A stretch of 64,000 nucleotides of DNA, taken from Gyrodactylus bullatarudis (taxonomy: Eukaryota > Platyhelminthes > Monogenea > Gyrodactylidea > Gyrodactylidae). The position numbers were made by a program, and so were the translations under genes. Shown in pieces: positions 45,440-57,795 of this stretch (positions are counted from its first letter, which is position 1; the number at the start of each line of letters is the position of its first letter). The notes beneath the pieces are model-generated. The model worked only from the letters and a program-made list of their open reading frames with translations, ran no database searches and was not told where the DNA came from. The DNA lies in the NCBI GenBank assembly GCA_012064415.1, contig SSNU01000053.1, positions 143,489-207,488 on the forward strand, in the 5' to 3' direction.

Positions 45440-45990
45440 AATTAATAATATGAAGATGGGAATTTATGATTTTTACAAAATTATAAATTTTTTCATCAAG
45501 AAATCGAATTTGATCAAGATTTTTTGGAATCTAGATCGTAGGTTCCACTTTCAGGATCTGAAGAAAAAATATTTGAAAAAAATCTAATTTTAAGAAAGTT
45601 ATGACATATTCCAAGTCTAGCGATGGCGCTGAATTCCCATTTTTTAACTTTGAGTTAATAATTTTTGTTGATTTAAAAGTGAGAGAGTGATCAAAAGTTG
45701 ATTTTTAGGATCACGATTCGTCAAATAAATCAAATATGCTCAGATTTTGAGAATCCGGCCATCTTCTTGTGAAAATCGAATTTTGATTTTTTGAACATTT
45801 AAACTACTTGAAAATCGATGAAATTTTGATGGTATAAGATCCCTGGAATTTGGTGAGTCCATTGAAATTTTTATGGTCATAATCGGTTACTTTGACTAAT
45901 AATGATCCTATAAATCAACTTTTGATCACTCTCTCACTTTTAAATCAACAAAAATAAAAAATCATAAATTCCCATCTTCATATTAATTAG
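45440..45990. mobile_element. Foldback MITE, GAAGATGGGAATTTATGA-ended family, most complete copy
   Basis: Inverted ends: ATATGAAGATGGGAATTTAT at about 45449 and its mirror near 45965-45984, each continuing into ATGATTTTT inside. A second, internal inverted repeat of about 52 bp (45662-45713 against 45903-45955) includes GTGAGAGAGTGATCAAAAGT. Further partial copies: 46021-46060, 47829-47865, 50100-50360, 55500-55975 and 57540-57795. No coding capacity. Confidence 0.7.
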
Positions 45991-48900
45991 CTTTAGAATC
46001 TAATTTTGATCAAATTTAAAAGAATATAAATTCCCATCTTCAGCTTTAGTTTGCTTTAATGGAAACTATTAATTCTTAAGTGAGCTGCTGAAAGCCTGAG
46101 TCTGAACTGATTTAAATCGACTCAAAATGTTGCAAGAAGAAATTACATATTCAATGTGTCTAAAGGCCTTATAAATTTTCGTGAGGGAGAAAAAATGAAT
46201 TGGATCCAAAATTTTCAAAGAGAACAATGCGTCTTTCTTGCCCAAGAGAAAAAGAGACAAAGTAAAACAAAATTGTCAATTATGCAGAAAAATGAGCATA
46301 GTTATGTAATTTTTGAATTTTGTTAAAAATTAAATAGATTGTTTCATTTATTTAATTTTATCTGTTTTCTAATTCTTCCTTAGTGATGATGAATAATTTA
46401 CATGCAATTTTTTTGGATTCCTCATTCTAAAGCTGTGCTGGGAATAGTCTTCGCCTTAGATTTGATGCTGCCGTTAAAAATAAGATTTTCTCAACCACCT
46501 ATGAAAAATTTCTATAAACATTAAAACCAATTTCTTAAACCAATAGAAGAGCAGAAATAATTGCATTGTAAAAGTGTATAATTCACGCCCGGGATTAAGT
46601 CTGAAGAGACCCGGCGAAATAAAACGTTTATCACTTATTATTCGCTTGTTTTCTAACCTTCCTTATGAATCTAAATCACAACTGTAATATATTAGATGAA
46701 GTTCGACAATATTACCGTTCTATGATTTTCTCAGTTATTATTATATTGGGAACCAAATAAATGAAATTTTGGGAAGATGAGTAGATTAAGATCAATTTAG
46801 CAAGAAAAATTTTTTTGATCCTGGATCAAAAACAGGTTTGAAAAATATTTTTAAATAAAATTTTCACAAAAAGTTTATATGACGAGTTAGAGATTTCTAA
46901 ACTTAAAAACTCAGGGAGAAAAATTTTTTAAAACCCTGTCTTGCTAATCGAAGACTATTCTGGGTTCTTCACTCGAAAAAAACCAGAAAAGTAGAATTCT
47001 TTTCTTAAACGAGGTTTACTTTCAAGTATTTTGATTTTATTTTTCATTAGTTTTCATTTTCATTTCGTTCCAAAAATTTGCTTAAAAATTGAATTTAACG
47101 GTATTTCTGTCATTTAAAATATAAATAATAAAAGGCACACTTATAAGTAAATATAAAAATTAATGAAAATTTGATTTTTAAATCATAAAAGGAGAATACA
47201 TTTCTGTCTATGGAGCACTTCGAAGCCCAAGATAAATTGCGTTTTTCAATTTAAAATATTAACTCAATATTAGGCCCTTTGCATCCTAGTTTTCTATCTT
47301 GATATTGTCAAGAGAGTTTCAACCAAATTTATCAAATAAATGAATCAAGTTTTCAATAGAATTCAGATCAGGGTTTCAGCTGGATAGCCTTTAAGATTTG
47401 TGAGCCTGCTGTTGAACACACATAATCATATGTCTATCATTCATGTCTTGTTCAGTGGAAAGAGTATTTTTCTGCGTCACCTCAAATCAAAATGTTTTCA
47501 TAAATGAAATTTTTCACATAAAAACAAGCCCCTAACACATTATTAGTACTCTTGATATTTGTCTTGATATGTACGTCTTGTTGCTTTTCCTACTAGCATA
47601 ATCTGCTTCTTTTTTATCCTTCATTTTTTTCATTTCCTTTCTTCGTTACGACTATAAGTAAAACTAGAAGACGAAGAACGTATAGAAAATAAAAAGTAGA
47701 AAGATGTATGTATGAGTTGCAGGAATAAATATCGTCTATAATACTCCTTCTTAAGTCCGTATCCAAAGCAAAATCCCCAAATGTATAATATCAAAGAATA
47801 ACACAATATTATTAACATGATGTAAAGCTAGTTAATATGAAGATGGAAATTTATGATTAATCTTTATTATTTTATCAAGAATTCAAATGTAATGAAGATT
47901 TTCTGAGTGATTAAATTAAGATAGAACTCTTGAAAGACACACTATTCATCGAATTTTCGCTAAATCTCTTGCAATAAAAGTAATCAAGATATTGAAGTTC
48001 AAATTTCGCTAGATTTTATCTATTTTAAAACGACAGATATAATCTGCATAAAATTCTCTGGAACTCGTTTCCTTAAACTTTTGAGCTGCCTCTTCTAATT
48101 TAGAAGCTTCTCAAAGCTAAGAAAAAACGGTGAAAAACTTGGTTCATTTTACCATTTAATTTTTAATACCTGAATGGATCTTTTTTCTGCTAACTGTTCA
48201 AAGGCGAAAATTTTGAGCTGAGTTTTTCACCGTTTTTTGTTAGTTTTGAGAAGTTTTCTATAATTTTCAAAGCAGATTCATAAATTTCAGCTATTTTTAC
48301 ACATTTGAATGCATAAAAAACCTAACCGATCCCTAACCTTCAGGTTATTTGTAAGAACTTACTTTGCATATCACAAATTTTTTCAACTTAGATATCAAAA
48401 AGTGGCACTTCAAGATAAAGAGACATATCCCATTTATAAATTGGAGAGGACAATTACTAATTCTTTCAACTTGAAAATAGAGAAGATTTAATTCATCAGG
48501 GAAAAATAGAGAAGTTAAAAATATATTTTTACACATTACTGACAAAAATAATTTTTACTTGAGGGAAGAAGATTCTATTAAAATTTCTTGAAATAAATAA
48601 CATTTCTCATACCTTGGAAGGGAAAGTGGAAAATACTTTTTGAACACGCGAGAATGAAAATAGTTTGAGTCAAGATCCAAAGATGAATATGGGAAAATAT
48701 TATCATGATAATGAAGAGGAGGTGATTCCCTTGAAAACATATCTCTCTATTTGATCCATTAAGTTTTTAGTTTAAATAAAATGTATAGAGATATTGATTG
48801 AGGATTCTATTTTCTCGATTAGATTAAAGGCAAAAAATATAATTCATCTTTTTCTACAAGAAAGATTGAAATGAGTTGACAATTACTATTTTTAGCAATG

Positions 48901-50099
48901 AAAAAAGATGAAAGAAATAGTATGCTTTGAGAGGCAAGAATAAATACTAAAAAATACTTGGTCAGAGTAGACCGGTAAGAAAATCGAAATTTTTTTTAAA
49001 ATCTCTGAATTACCAATTTTCCAGTTTTTTCCGATGTTTGGAAATTAAAATTCTTGAAATGAAGGTTTTGTACTATAGTTGAAAACTACTAAAAAATCTC
49101 AAAAAGCTAGGGTTCTTTAATGTTAAATTATTGGTAATAATTTTTATTCAGCAGTCTATTAAATTTCTGAAAAGATAACCATAAAATAGTAGTGAAAATT
49201 TGATAAGCGTTATTTTAAACTTTATTCAGATTTTTACGAAGGTTGCATCTCAATTGAAGAAGAGTAAATTCTTGAGATCTCCTGGATCCAGACAAAAATT
49301 GAGAAAATTTATAATAAATCATTGTGTAAAATCATTTTTTAATTTTATTAATACAAATAGTATAGATTTGTTTCGTTATAAATCCGGATATTTGAAATAC
49401 AGTAGTTCATTCCCAAAAAAATAGGACAGATAACTTGGTAAATATTTCCATTTGCTTTCTTGAATTTCCCAAATATTCCTTCGTATATTTGAACATTTGT
49501 TATCTGACATTTCTGAGATCGTTAAAGCTTTTTTGTTGTTCTCATGTCAAGATTATGATTCCAAGTTGGCATAATATATACCATAATAATATTTGCTCTG
49601 AAAATTTAATCATATCAAATGTAATTGACATGAAAAGATGATGATTAACAGATGCAAAGAAAACGGAAATTAAAATGGTCAGAATTTTCTGTATCTGTCA
49701 TTTATGTATGTGTAGTTGGTTTTTTTCATTCCCGCTGGAATCGTGCGTGCAGATAATCAATCAAAGAAAAATAAATTCAGACATGAATCAATCGATTTGA
49801 CTCCATCTTTACCTCATTAAATTTTCATCTGGCTATTTAATACAGCATTTATCAATGATTCAGAGATTAATTTATTGACTATTTAAGAAGTATTCTAAGA
49901 TATTTTGTTTGTCGAGATTTATTTTAAGCTAAAAGAATATACAAATTTTATCTGAGTTACTTATTTGAACGTTTTTCATTTACTATCATTCCTAATCTTG
50001 ATATTATTAATTTTGGTCTCTGTATCTTGTTCTGCCCAATTATTTTTTTCAAAAAACTTGCTAAAGCTTATTGATATGAAATTGTACTCATGTTGCCCA
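45991..50099. other. Intergenic, no gene seen
   Basis: AT-rich DNA with two short ends of the foldback family (46021 and 47829). A small GC-rich patch (about 46586-46620, GCCCGGGATTAAGTC ... ACCCGGCG) stands out but matches nothing I recognise. Short ORFs lack domains and splice context. Confidence 0.5.
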
Positions 50100-50360
50100 A
50101 TTTTATGATTTGAAAAAAAATTTTTTTTTTAATTTCGATTTGGCGCCAAAATCCCATTTTTACAACTTTGAACTGAAAATTTTTATTGATTTGAAAGTTG
50201 CAGGGTGATAAAAAGTTTATTTTCAGGATCTCAATAAGACAAGAAATGCGAATATAGCCAAAAAAATTTCGTAAAATTCACCATTTTGGTTTTCAAGTAG
50301 TGAAAATGATCAAAAAAAGCCATGTAAAAACCATGGATTCCCAACTTCATATCAACCAAC
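50100..50360. repeat. Partial copy of the foldback MITE family
   Basis: Shares TTTGGCGCCAAAATCCC, TTTTTATTGATTTGAAAGT and TTTTCAGGATCTCAATAAG with other copies, and ends with CCAACTTCATATCAACCAAC, the degenerate right end. Confidence 0.5.
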
Positions 50361-50397
50361 TTTACATATTGCAGACTAAAGAAACGAATAGTATTAA

Positions 50398-50833
50398 CCT
50401 CTAAAGTCTCACTGGGTTATTTCTATCGCATATCATTTTATCAACTCATCATTATTCAATGAATAATATTCATTCAAAATTCAGAAAATACTCTGTTTAC
50501 CACCAATTCGATAAGAAATCTATTAATCTCCTGCGCAAAGATCTGCTCAAGCTTCAAAGATAGCCTAATTTTGAGTGATTTTTTGATCAATAACTCCTGA
50601 AAAAAAATAACTCAGAGTATTAATTTCGGTGCCGATGGACATATATGTCCATTTTCCAATTTTTTGAACCTTCATAACTCTACCAGTTTGCTAGGTTTCT
50701 GGATCAATTAAAGTTTAAATTGAAGCCCACAATGTGAACTTGTATTAGAAATATTTTTGGCCAAATAGCTTGGTATCTTCATAGCTAAATTTTTGTTTTT
50801 ATAAAAATTGTGAAATAGCCTCGGCCCTTGAGG
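50398..50833. mobile_element. piggyBac-like MITE, second copy
   Basis: TTAA at 50394-50397 is followed by CCTCTAAAGTCTCACTGGG, which resembles the start of the 42424 element. The right end CCTTGAGG is followed by TTTT where TTAA is expected. Inside, the palindromic ATGGACATATATGTCCAT lies near 50636. Confidence 0.5.
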
Positions 50834-53800
50834 TTTTTTTCGCTTAAAGATGATCAAAAATTTATGCTAGCTTTATGGAAAACTCTGAATAGTCAATTTG
50901 AGATAATATTACTGCTATGATATTGCTTACTAACTGCATTATATCTTTTAATGGAAGATAGTCTTGATCATAATAAAAAAAATGAGGATAGCGACGAGTG
51001 AAGAAAGATGAAATGAAAAAGATTGAAGGAAAATGATAAGGGAGAATAAAAAATCCGATAGAGTGAAATATAAAACCTAAGGGATTTCTCTTCTCATTCT
51101 TCGTAATTAAGAGTTGATATTTTCCCTATCTATCCTCTTTTCTTACTCAATATTTTTGTTTATTCAAGACAAGAACTGAAGAAAAGAACACGTATGTGTC
51201 CCGCAAACTTTTCTACTCTCCTTTTCGTTCATTGCGTATGAAATTTACTCTGAAATGAAAGTGTGTGAGGGCTTGTTGTCGGTCATCTTTGTTCTATATT
51301 CTTCTTTTAACTTATTCATATTTTTTTCTTTCTCTATAGTTTTTTAAGAGAGAAAATGATCTTCCTAATTAAGTTAATACTGTAAATTTCTCATTCAAGT
51401 TGTTTAAGAATTTCAGGTCTTTTAACAGGAATCAAAAACTGGACAAGCACACGATTTCACCTAGATTATCCCTTTTATTTCCAATCTAAATTGAGAAGTT
51501 AACGTTTTTTCAGTAAACTAGAAACTTTAGAGCTACTGGAATAATAGTCACACTTATGAGTTGAAAATTTTGATTTTATGTACATTGCTACCTCTATCAT
51601 TCTCTATCAAGCTAACACCAGAGATCACAGCAGCATCAAATAAATAAGTCCTCGCACACACAGAGATCTTGGAAAATCTATTAGCTTTCAAAAGCATAAA
51701 AAGATTCACTAATGGATAAAAAACCTCCCGGAAATGCTAGATGAGAGCCAATAATTCAGTACGGCCTAAAGAGAATCTCCCATCATGGTAATTTGACAAA
51801 TTTTCTGAACATACTCTCATAATATGAAATAAAATACATGATCATTGATCACTTCAAATCATTCCATTCCGACTATGAAAAAGACAGAAAAATGGAGGAT
51901 TTCCGTATAAACATAGCACTGACCCACAAAAAAGGAGAACCAATATCAATCTTGAATCAACAAGCCTAGTATTTTCAATAAAAATATGATCTGGATTTCA
52001 AGATCCAATCACTTGTGATCTAATTAACTGATTTTCATGCCCTGACTATTTATGAAATCAGCACTTTTTTATCTTTAAAACTAGACCATTTAAAGCTCGA
52101 ATAAACGTATACTTGATTCACACCCCTTCACTATGTGATCCAAAACCCTGATTTTGATCGGTCGCTCTCAAGTAGACCTACATAAAATTGGTTTTTTTAG
52201 AGTGCCTTTGAAGGGAAACTTTATTGTTCCTATGAAAAAGGAACTTCTCTTTTATACACTAAGATGCTTTTGAACTCTTTAAAACCTATCTGAAACTCGC
52301 AATAAAGCTTCAAAAACTCAATTTTTCGTACTTCTAAATTTTACCCTTAAAAACACGAGTTAAACGGAAAACTGAATGCACCAATGAATTCCTTGTAAAA
52401 TTTTGGTGTAAGTGTACATTTTTCGCTAATTTTTACGCTCTAATTTCTTCGGACTGGGGTGGCCATTGAGTTTCGGTTCCGACTGTATGTTCCCAGAAAA
52501 TATAGAGCTTAGTCTTGAAAATTATTTGGCCTCACCTTCTTCTTATGAGCTTAACAGATTCTAGATTAAATCTTTGAATTATATTGATTAGAATCTTTTA
52601 CTTTTGAAATTCACCATTGCATTTTATGTTCGCATGAAAAATTATTTCACGTCAATTAAAATATCTAATGTTTGATTCAGCATAACATGATTTTCCCAAT
52701 TGAATAATTTTATTTCTGATTTTACAGAAGGTAATTTAAAATTAATTTGACCAATCTCGTTGTGAAACTAATTTTTTTAAATTTTTATGTTAGTGTTTCA
52801 AATCCTCAATAAATTAGTCTTTATCTATTAATTTTTCAGAAAAGCTTTCAATAAGCTTGAATCTTCTCCGTGATGCAAAAACTGAAATTTATGAAATCTT
52901 GAGATAGAAAGAATCGTTGGGACGTCAGAGTTTCATTACATTTTAAGTAACAAAAGTTCATAATTTTCAAATTCAATAAACATCAGCAGAACACGTAATA
53001 GATCTCAAATCAAAAAGTTTATCACAATCCATTAAGAGAAATTTTTGAACTTTGAAATATTTGGAAAGAAGGTGAGCTGAATAATCAATTTCATGAATTT
53101 ATGAAGTTACTATAAACACTGATAAAAAGTAGTGAAATGAATTTTCCATAAAAACGGCGAAATTTCCCCATTTCATTTAACAAAAAAACCGTAGGAAATT
53201 TTTTTGTTAGACAAATCACTTATATTTCAATAAATATAATAATTACAAAATAAATTTCATCAATTTGGCGAATGTCAAGTGTAATCATAAAAGGTATTAA
53301 ATATGAAAACTAGTGTCTGCAAGCAAATCAAAAATCATCTGGTTAATGAAGATATGAATAAAGTAAAGATTTAGTGTGGTCCAATTTAGATCTAATGTGA
53401 GACATGACTAATTTAAGATTAGACAAATCGTCACAATCAGACAATTCATATTTTAACTTAATAGCGTTAAAAGTAGATAATAAGTAATTGAATTCATACT
53501 TTGAGTTCCTGAGGTTATAATTATTATCAGAAACAGAATAGAACTCAGAAATTTTTTTAACTACATATCTACGAACCCAGAGAGAAAAGGGATCACCCGG
53601 TGTTTTTATGAATGTGAAATACCTTGAATCCTTAGATAATAAAGCTTAATTATAATTATTTATGCCTACATTCACGAAATATTAAGAATTATTTTTAAAA
53701 AAACTTCTATTTATAATCAGTACTTCTTCATGAAATACCCAAGATTAAAAACGGAAAATCAGTATCTTTATTCATATTTTTCTACGCACAATCAATATTA

Positions 53801-55398
53801 ATTATTTCGTCTATCGATTCTCTCATTAAGAAAAGTTGTATTTAGAAGAAAACTATTTTGAAAATCCGAGAATAAATTTTAATCTTCAAAATTTCGTATT
53901 TATCCACCAATGTGTACGTTGAGTATGTTCTCCTCGTAAGATGATTATTAATTCGAATATTTGATACATGTCCATAAGAAAATAATTTAGTATTAGCATA
54001 TGGTTGTATAGAAATCCATATTTCCTTCAATTCTCAAGATAACGAAGAAGAGAGAATGTATATTTTTGACAAATGTCAAAAATTCGCCTCATTTTCTATG
54101 TATGAAAATCAATCTGCTTGAATTAATTTCTTTCTAAAAATAGCGAATTTTATCTAAATTATTTTAAGGAAAAAATTTATTAGAACTAAGCTAGAATTTT
54201 TGGTCAGTGTCAGAGTGTCAGATTTAAAGTTCTCGAAACTTCAATATTCAATGTTTTATCCAGAAGAAATAACTCAACTATTTAGAATTCCACTCTTTTT
54301 CTGAATTCACCATCAGCACCGAAAAGGTTAAGAAAAAAATTTGAAAATATATTCTTACTCTTGTTAAAATCCTATCTGCTCAAACTACATTATGGATGGA
54401 TGATGCTTTTCATAAATTCTAAGAGATGACTGTGTAATTCTCAATACTCAGTCCTTATTCTACCTTGGTGCCACTTGGGAAATTTAATGCTTTTTCTGCA
54501 ATTTAATACCCTTAAACAGTATAAGTATGTATTATTAAGTGAAGAAAAAAATGAGTTTTTTTCATTATTATATAGAATAAGATGTATAAAATTTCCTTTT
54601 CAAATAATGATTCAATGATTGTAAATCGACACAATTATTACATCATGGAAAAAGGGAACAACACTCACAATAACTTAGTCTCTTTCATTCTATTTTATTA
54701 TTTCTATTTATTGAATCAATGTTAATCTTGATAATTACACAAAAATAGAGGATAAATGCTAGTAAAAAGTAGTAAATGTATTATATAACATTTATCCATG
54801 CACTAACTTGCGTACATATGTACAAACGTATATAAATGTATAAGAAAATATGTTACGAAAATGGCTGAAATTTGTTTAAATATATATATACCAGGAAATG
54901 AGTAAATCTTGATAAAAAATAAATATACTTTTATGTACTATACTATTTATATGTTCCTATTTTTTCATTTCTCTTTCAAATTGCTCCTCGTTTCATCTGT
55001 ATTTTGATACATGTATTACTCGGATCAAAATAATGTATGATCGAAACGAAATGATGAGCCATTTTATTCTTCTGGGAACTAAACTTGGATTAGTCAACAA
55101 TAGGTTCTGCTAGGGTCATCTTTGATTCCACATAAATATTTTTAAAATGAACTAAAAAGATCAATTAAAAGCCCAATTTTAAAAAAATTCAAAAAAGAAT
55201 TAAAGTAAGTCAATGTACTCAGAATAATGCAAAACATCATTAACTTAGATAACATACGTATTGTTAAATAAATATCATAGGTGGTTGGGGGTCGAATAAT
55301 TTCTGGACCAAAATTTTATGCTGATCAGTGATCACACAAAATTTTAGACCGTCACTTCAGTGAATGTAAAAATAATTATTTTTAATTATAATTATCAA
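50834..55398. other. Intergenic, no gene seen
   Basis: AT-rich DNA without supported coding regions or RNA genes. ORFs are at most 62 codons and show no domain. Some piggyBac-end-like sequence (AAAAGGTTAAG near 54327). Confidence 0.5.
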
Positions 55399-55461
55399 GT
55401 TAACCCCTTCAAGTTAACAGTTTTAGGCGATCGCTGCATTTTAACGGGTTCAAAGGGGTTA
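55399..55461. repeat. Short inverted repeat with piggyBac-like ends
   Basis: GTTAACCCCTTCAAGTTAAC at 55399-55418 faces TTAACGGGTTCAAAGGGGTTA at 55441-55461 around a 22-bp spacer containing GGCGATCGC. The AACCCCTT outer parts pair. It may be joined end fragments of a TTAA-type element or a stem-loop. Confidence 0.5.
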
Positions 55462-55499
55462 GAGTAATTGAAATATATATGTGTAACTTATAAAAAATT

Positions 55500-55975
55500 T
55501 TTAATTTCAAGATATAATGGAGTAATCGAATTCACCTGTAGAAGTTCACTGAAGTTCGTCATTACTGTGGGAAATGGAACCATTTGAATTTTTCGATCAT
55601 CACGAAGGCAAATTATCCAAAATCTGGAGTTTAACTTTTTCTCCGAAACAGTAAGATCTTCGCTATCTCTATGGCCAAATTCAAATTCTTTGTCTAATAT
55701 TGATCCGAAATATCATCACATAACTGCTTCGAATCATCGAAATCGATAAAAATTTTGGGTTCAAAAGTTGAAAAAGTGGAAATTTGGTCCATTTCCGAAA
55801 TTCGAAAATCGGCCTAATTTTGGTCAGATTGATTTTTTTTCGAAATTTTTTCGTATATACACATCTTATTAGCTTATTTTGTTTAAGAATTCAAAAAATT
55901 TTTTTTTCTGTGAATCCGAAGAAAAATATTGCGTTTTTTTTAATTTTAAATTCTCATCATCATGTCAACTAGCTT
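55500..55975. repeat. Degenerate copy of the foldback MITE family
   Basis: The right end reads TTCTCATCATCATGTCAACTAGCTT, a degenerate form of the family end; the interior shares AT-rich blocks with weak similarity. Confidence 0.35.
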
Positions 55976-57539
55976 TATTAAAGACGAATTATTATTTTTA
56001 TAATTAAACTACTGCAAAAAATTTAGAATTTTTATTTGTGTACTTATCCAAATTTTTACAAAATAGATTGAGATATTCTCAATTTTCTGAAGTTGGAAAT
56101 GAAATCTTTATTTCAAGTATTCTCCACTAATTTTCAAGTTTATAATTCCATATCAATTATCCTGTCTAAAAAATTAATATGTAAAAAAACGGAAATTTAC
56201 ATATAAAATACATTTCAATAAAATACACACTGATAATTTATAAGATCGATCGAAACATTTAAATTAATTAATTATAAAAACATCGAAATTATTTAGGAAT
56301 TTTACAAATATTTAAATGTTTTCCAAAAGAATTCAGAGTTGGAAAAGATCAAATTTATAAATTAATCATTAACAGTTCAAGAGATATCGAATGATGTATA
56401 AAAAATATGGTCCAAAACCTATTTATGAACTAGTTGCAATAGAAACCATGATTTTGTATTAAATTTAACGTGTTTAAAAATTTGCTGAGTTTATTTTGTT
56501 CTTGATACCTCAGACCTTGAATTTCAAATCTCCTCTAATCTTAAAATTTCGCCCACTACCAAGATAAGCATCATTAACAAACGTCTATACTCTATTAACC
56601 AGTTCTTATGTTCACCGCAGATTAAACTCATAAAAGGTTAGTTTTGCCTTACTCTGACTATGTTTCACCTTTTACCCCAAGCATTACCTATAAAAGTAGC
56701 TCCACGCTTTAAACTTAGAAAAAATTCTCACTCCATAAATGGGACAATCTATAACAGCTCATTCAAGATCTAGAAAATATCATGGAATTTCAGTATCTGA
56801 CTTTTCAACTGCTTCTAATCTAACCAAAAGGGTAACCAGATATTAGAAGTAGAAGCAATGTTGATACCATTCGCTTACATATTATTTGATATTTCATAAT
56901 TGAAGAAATAAAATAGAAATCGTTGAAATATCATGTTTTTTTAATAATAATCATATACTGACTGTCAACAGAGTTGGGTGGGGGAGTGGTGAGTATTAAC
57001 ATCAAATTCTATAGATAAATAAATGTTCAGAGACAAATAGGGTGGTGGGGCAAGATGGTCATTAAATTGAAATTTTATTGATCCAAATCGATACTTGATC
57101 AGCAACATCATTATCTCGTGGATATAAATAGTTTTATTATTTTTATCCCTATATTCTACTTATCATCAGCTCTACTCCTCAAATGAATAAATTCAAATGT
57201 AATAATGAAAAAAAGTATAGAAGAAGGAGAAAAATATGAATAAATTATGTGTTATGACTTGGTTTATTTCCTCATTATGTTTGAATGTCCGTGGAAAAAA
57301 AGGGAAAAATTAATTTGATGAGAGAAATAATTCCAACATGAGAAACATGATTGAAAACACAGAAAGAACAATAAATAATAGACGATAAATAATTAGAATA
57401 AAATAAACAAGAAATAATATTGATCTAAATAATAATAATCAAACTTGACAATACACTATTGAATAGTACTCATTGTATAAAAGGACTGTCATGTATTTTC
57501 CGATAGGCGTTATTTTGCTGATATTAATACAGCTAGTCT

Positions 57540-57795
57540 TTGTCTTATTGTGATCCTAAAAATCAACATTCGGTCACACCCTCACATTGAAATCAGCAAA
57601 ATTTTTCAACTCAAAGTTCAAAAAATGAGAATTTGGAACTACTTCAAGATTTTAAATTTCCCGTAAAAATTTTCCATATCGGGAAAGTGGGTCTCATGTT
57701 CTAGTTTCCAAAAAATCTTGATCAAATTCAATTTTTTGATGAAAAAATGAGAATCTTGTAAAAATCATAAATTCCCATCTTCATATTAACCAGCT
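57540..57795. repeat. Partial copy of the foldback MITE family (right half)
   Basis: Begins TGTGATCCTAAAAATCAAC and ends ATTCCCATCTTCATATTAAC plus CAGCTT, matching the right half of the 45440 element. Confidence 0.6.

Noticed and set aside
46586..46620. GC-rich patch as an RNA gene or promoter
   Set aside because: No tRNA arms, box motifs or partner sequence found; too short to assign.
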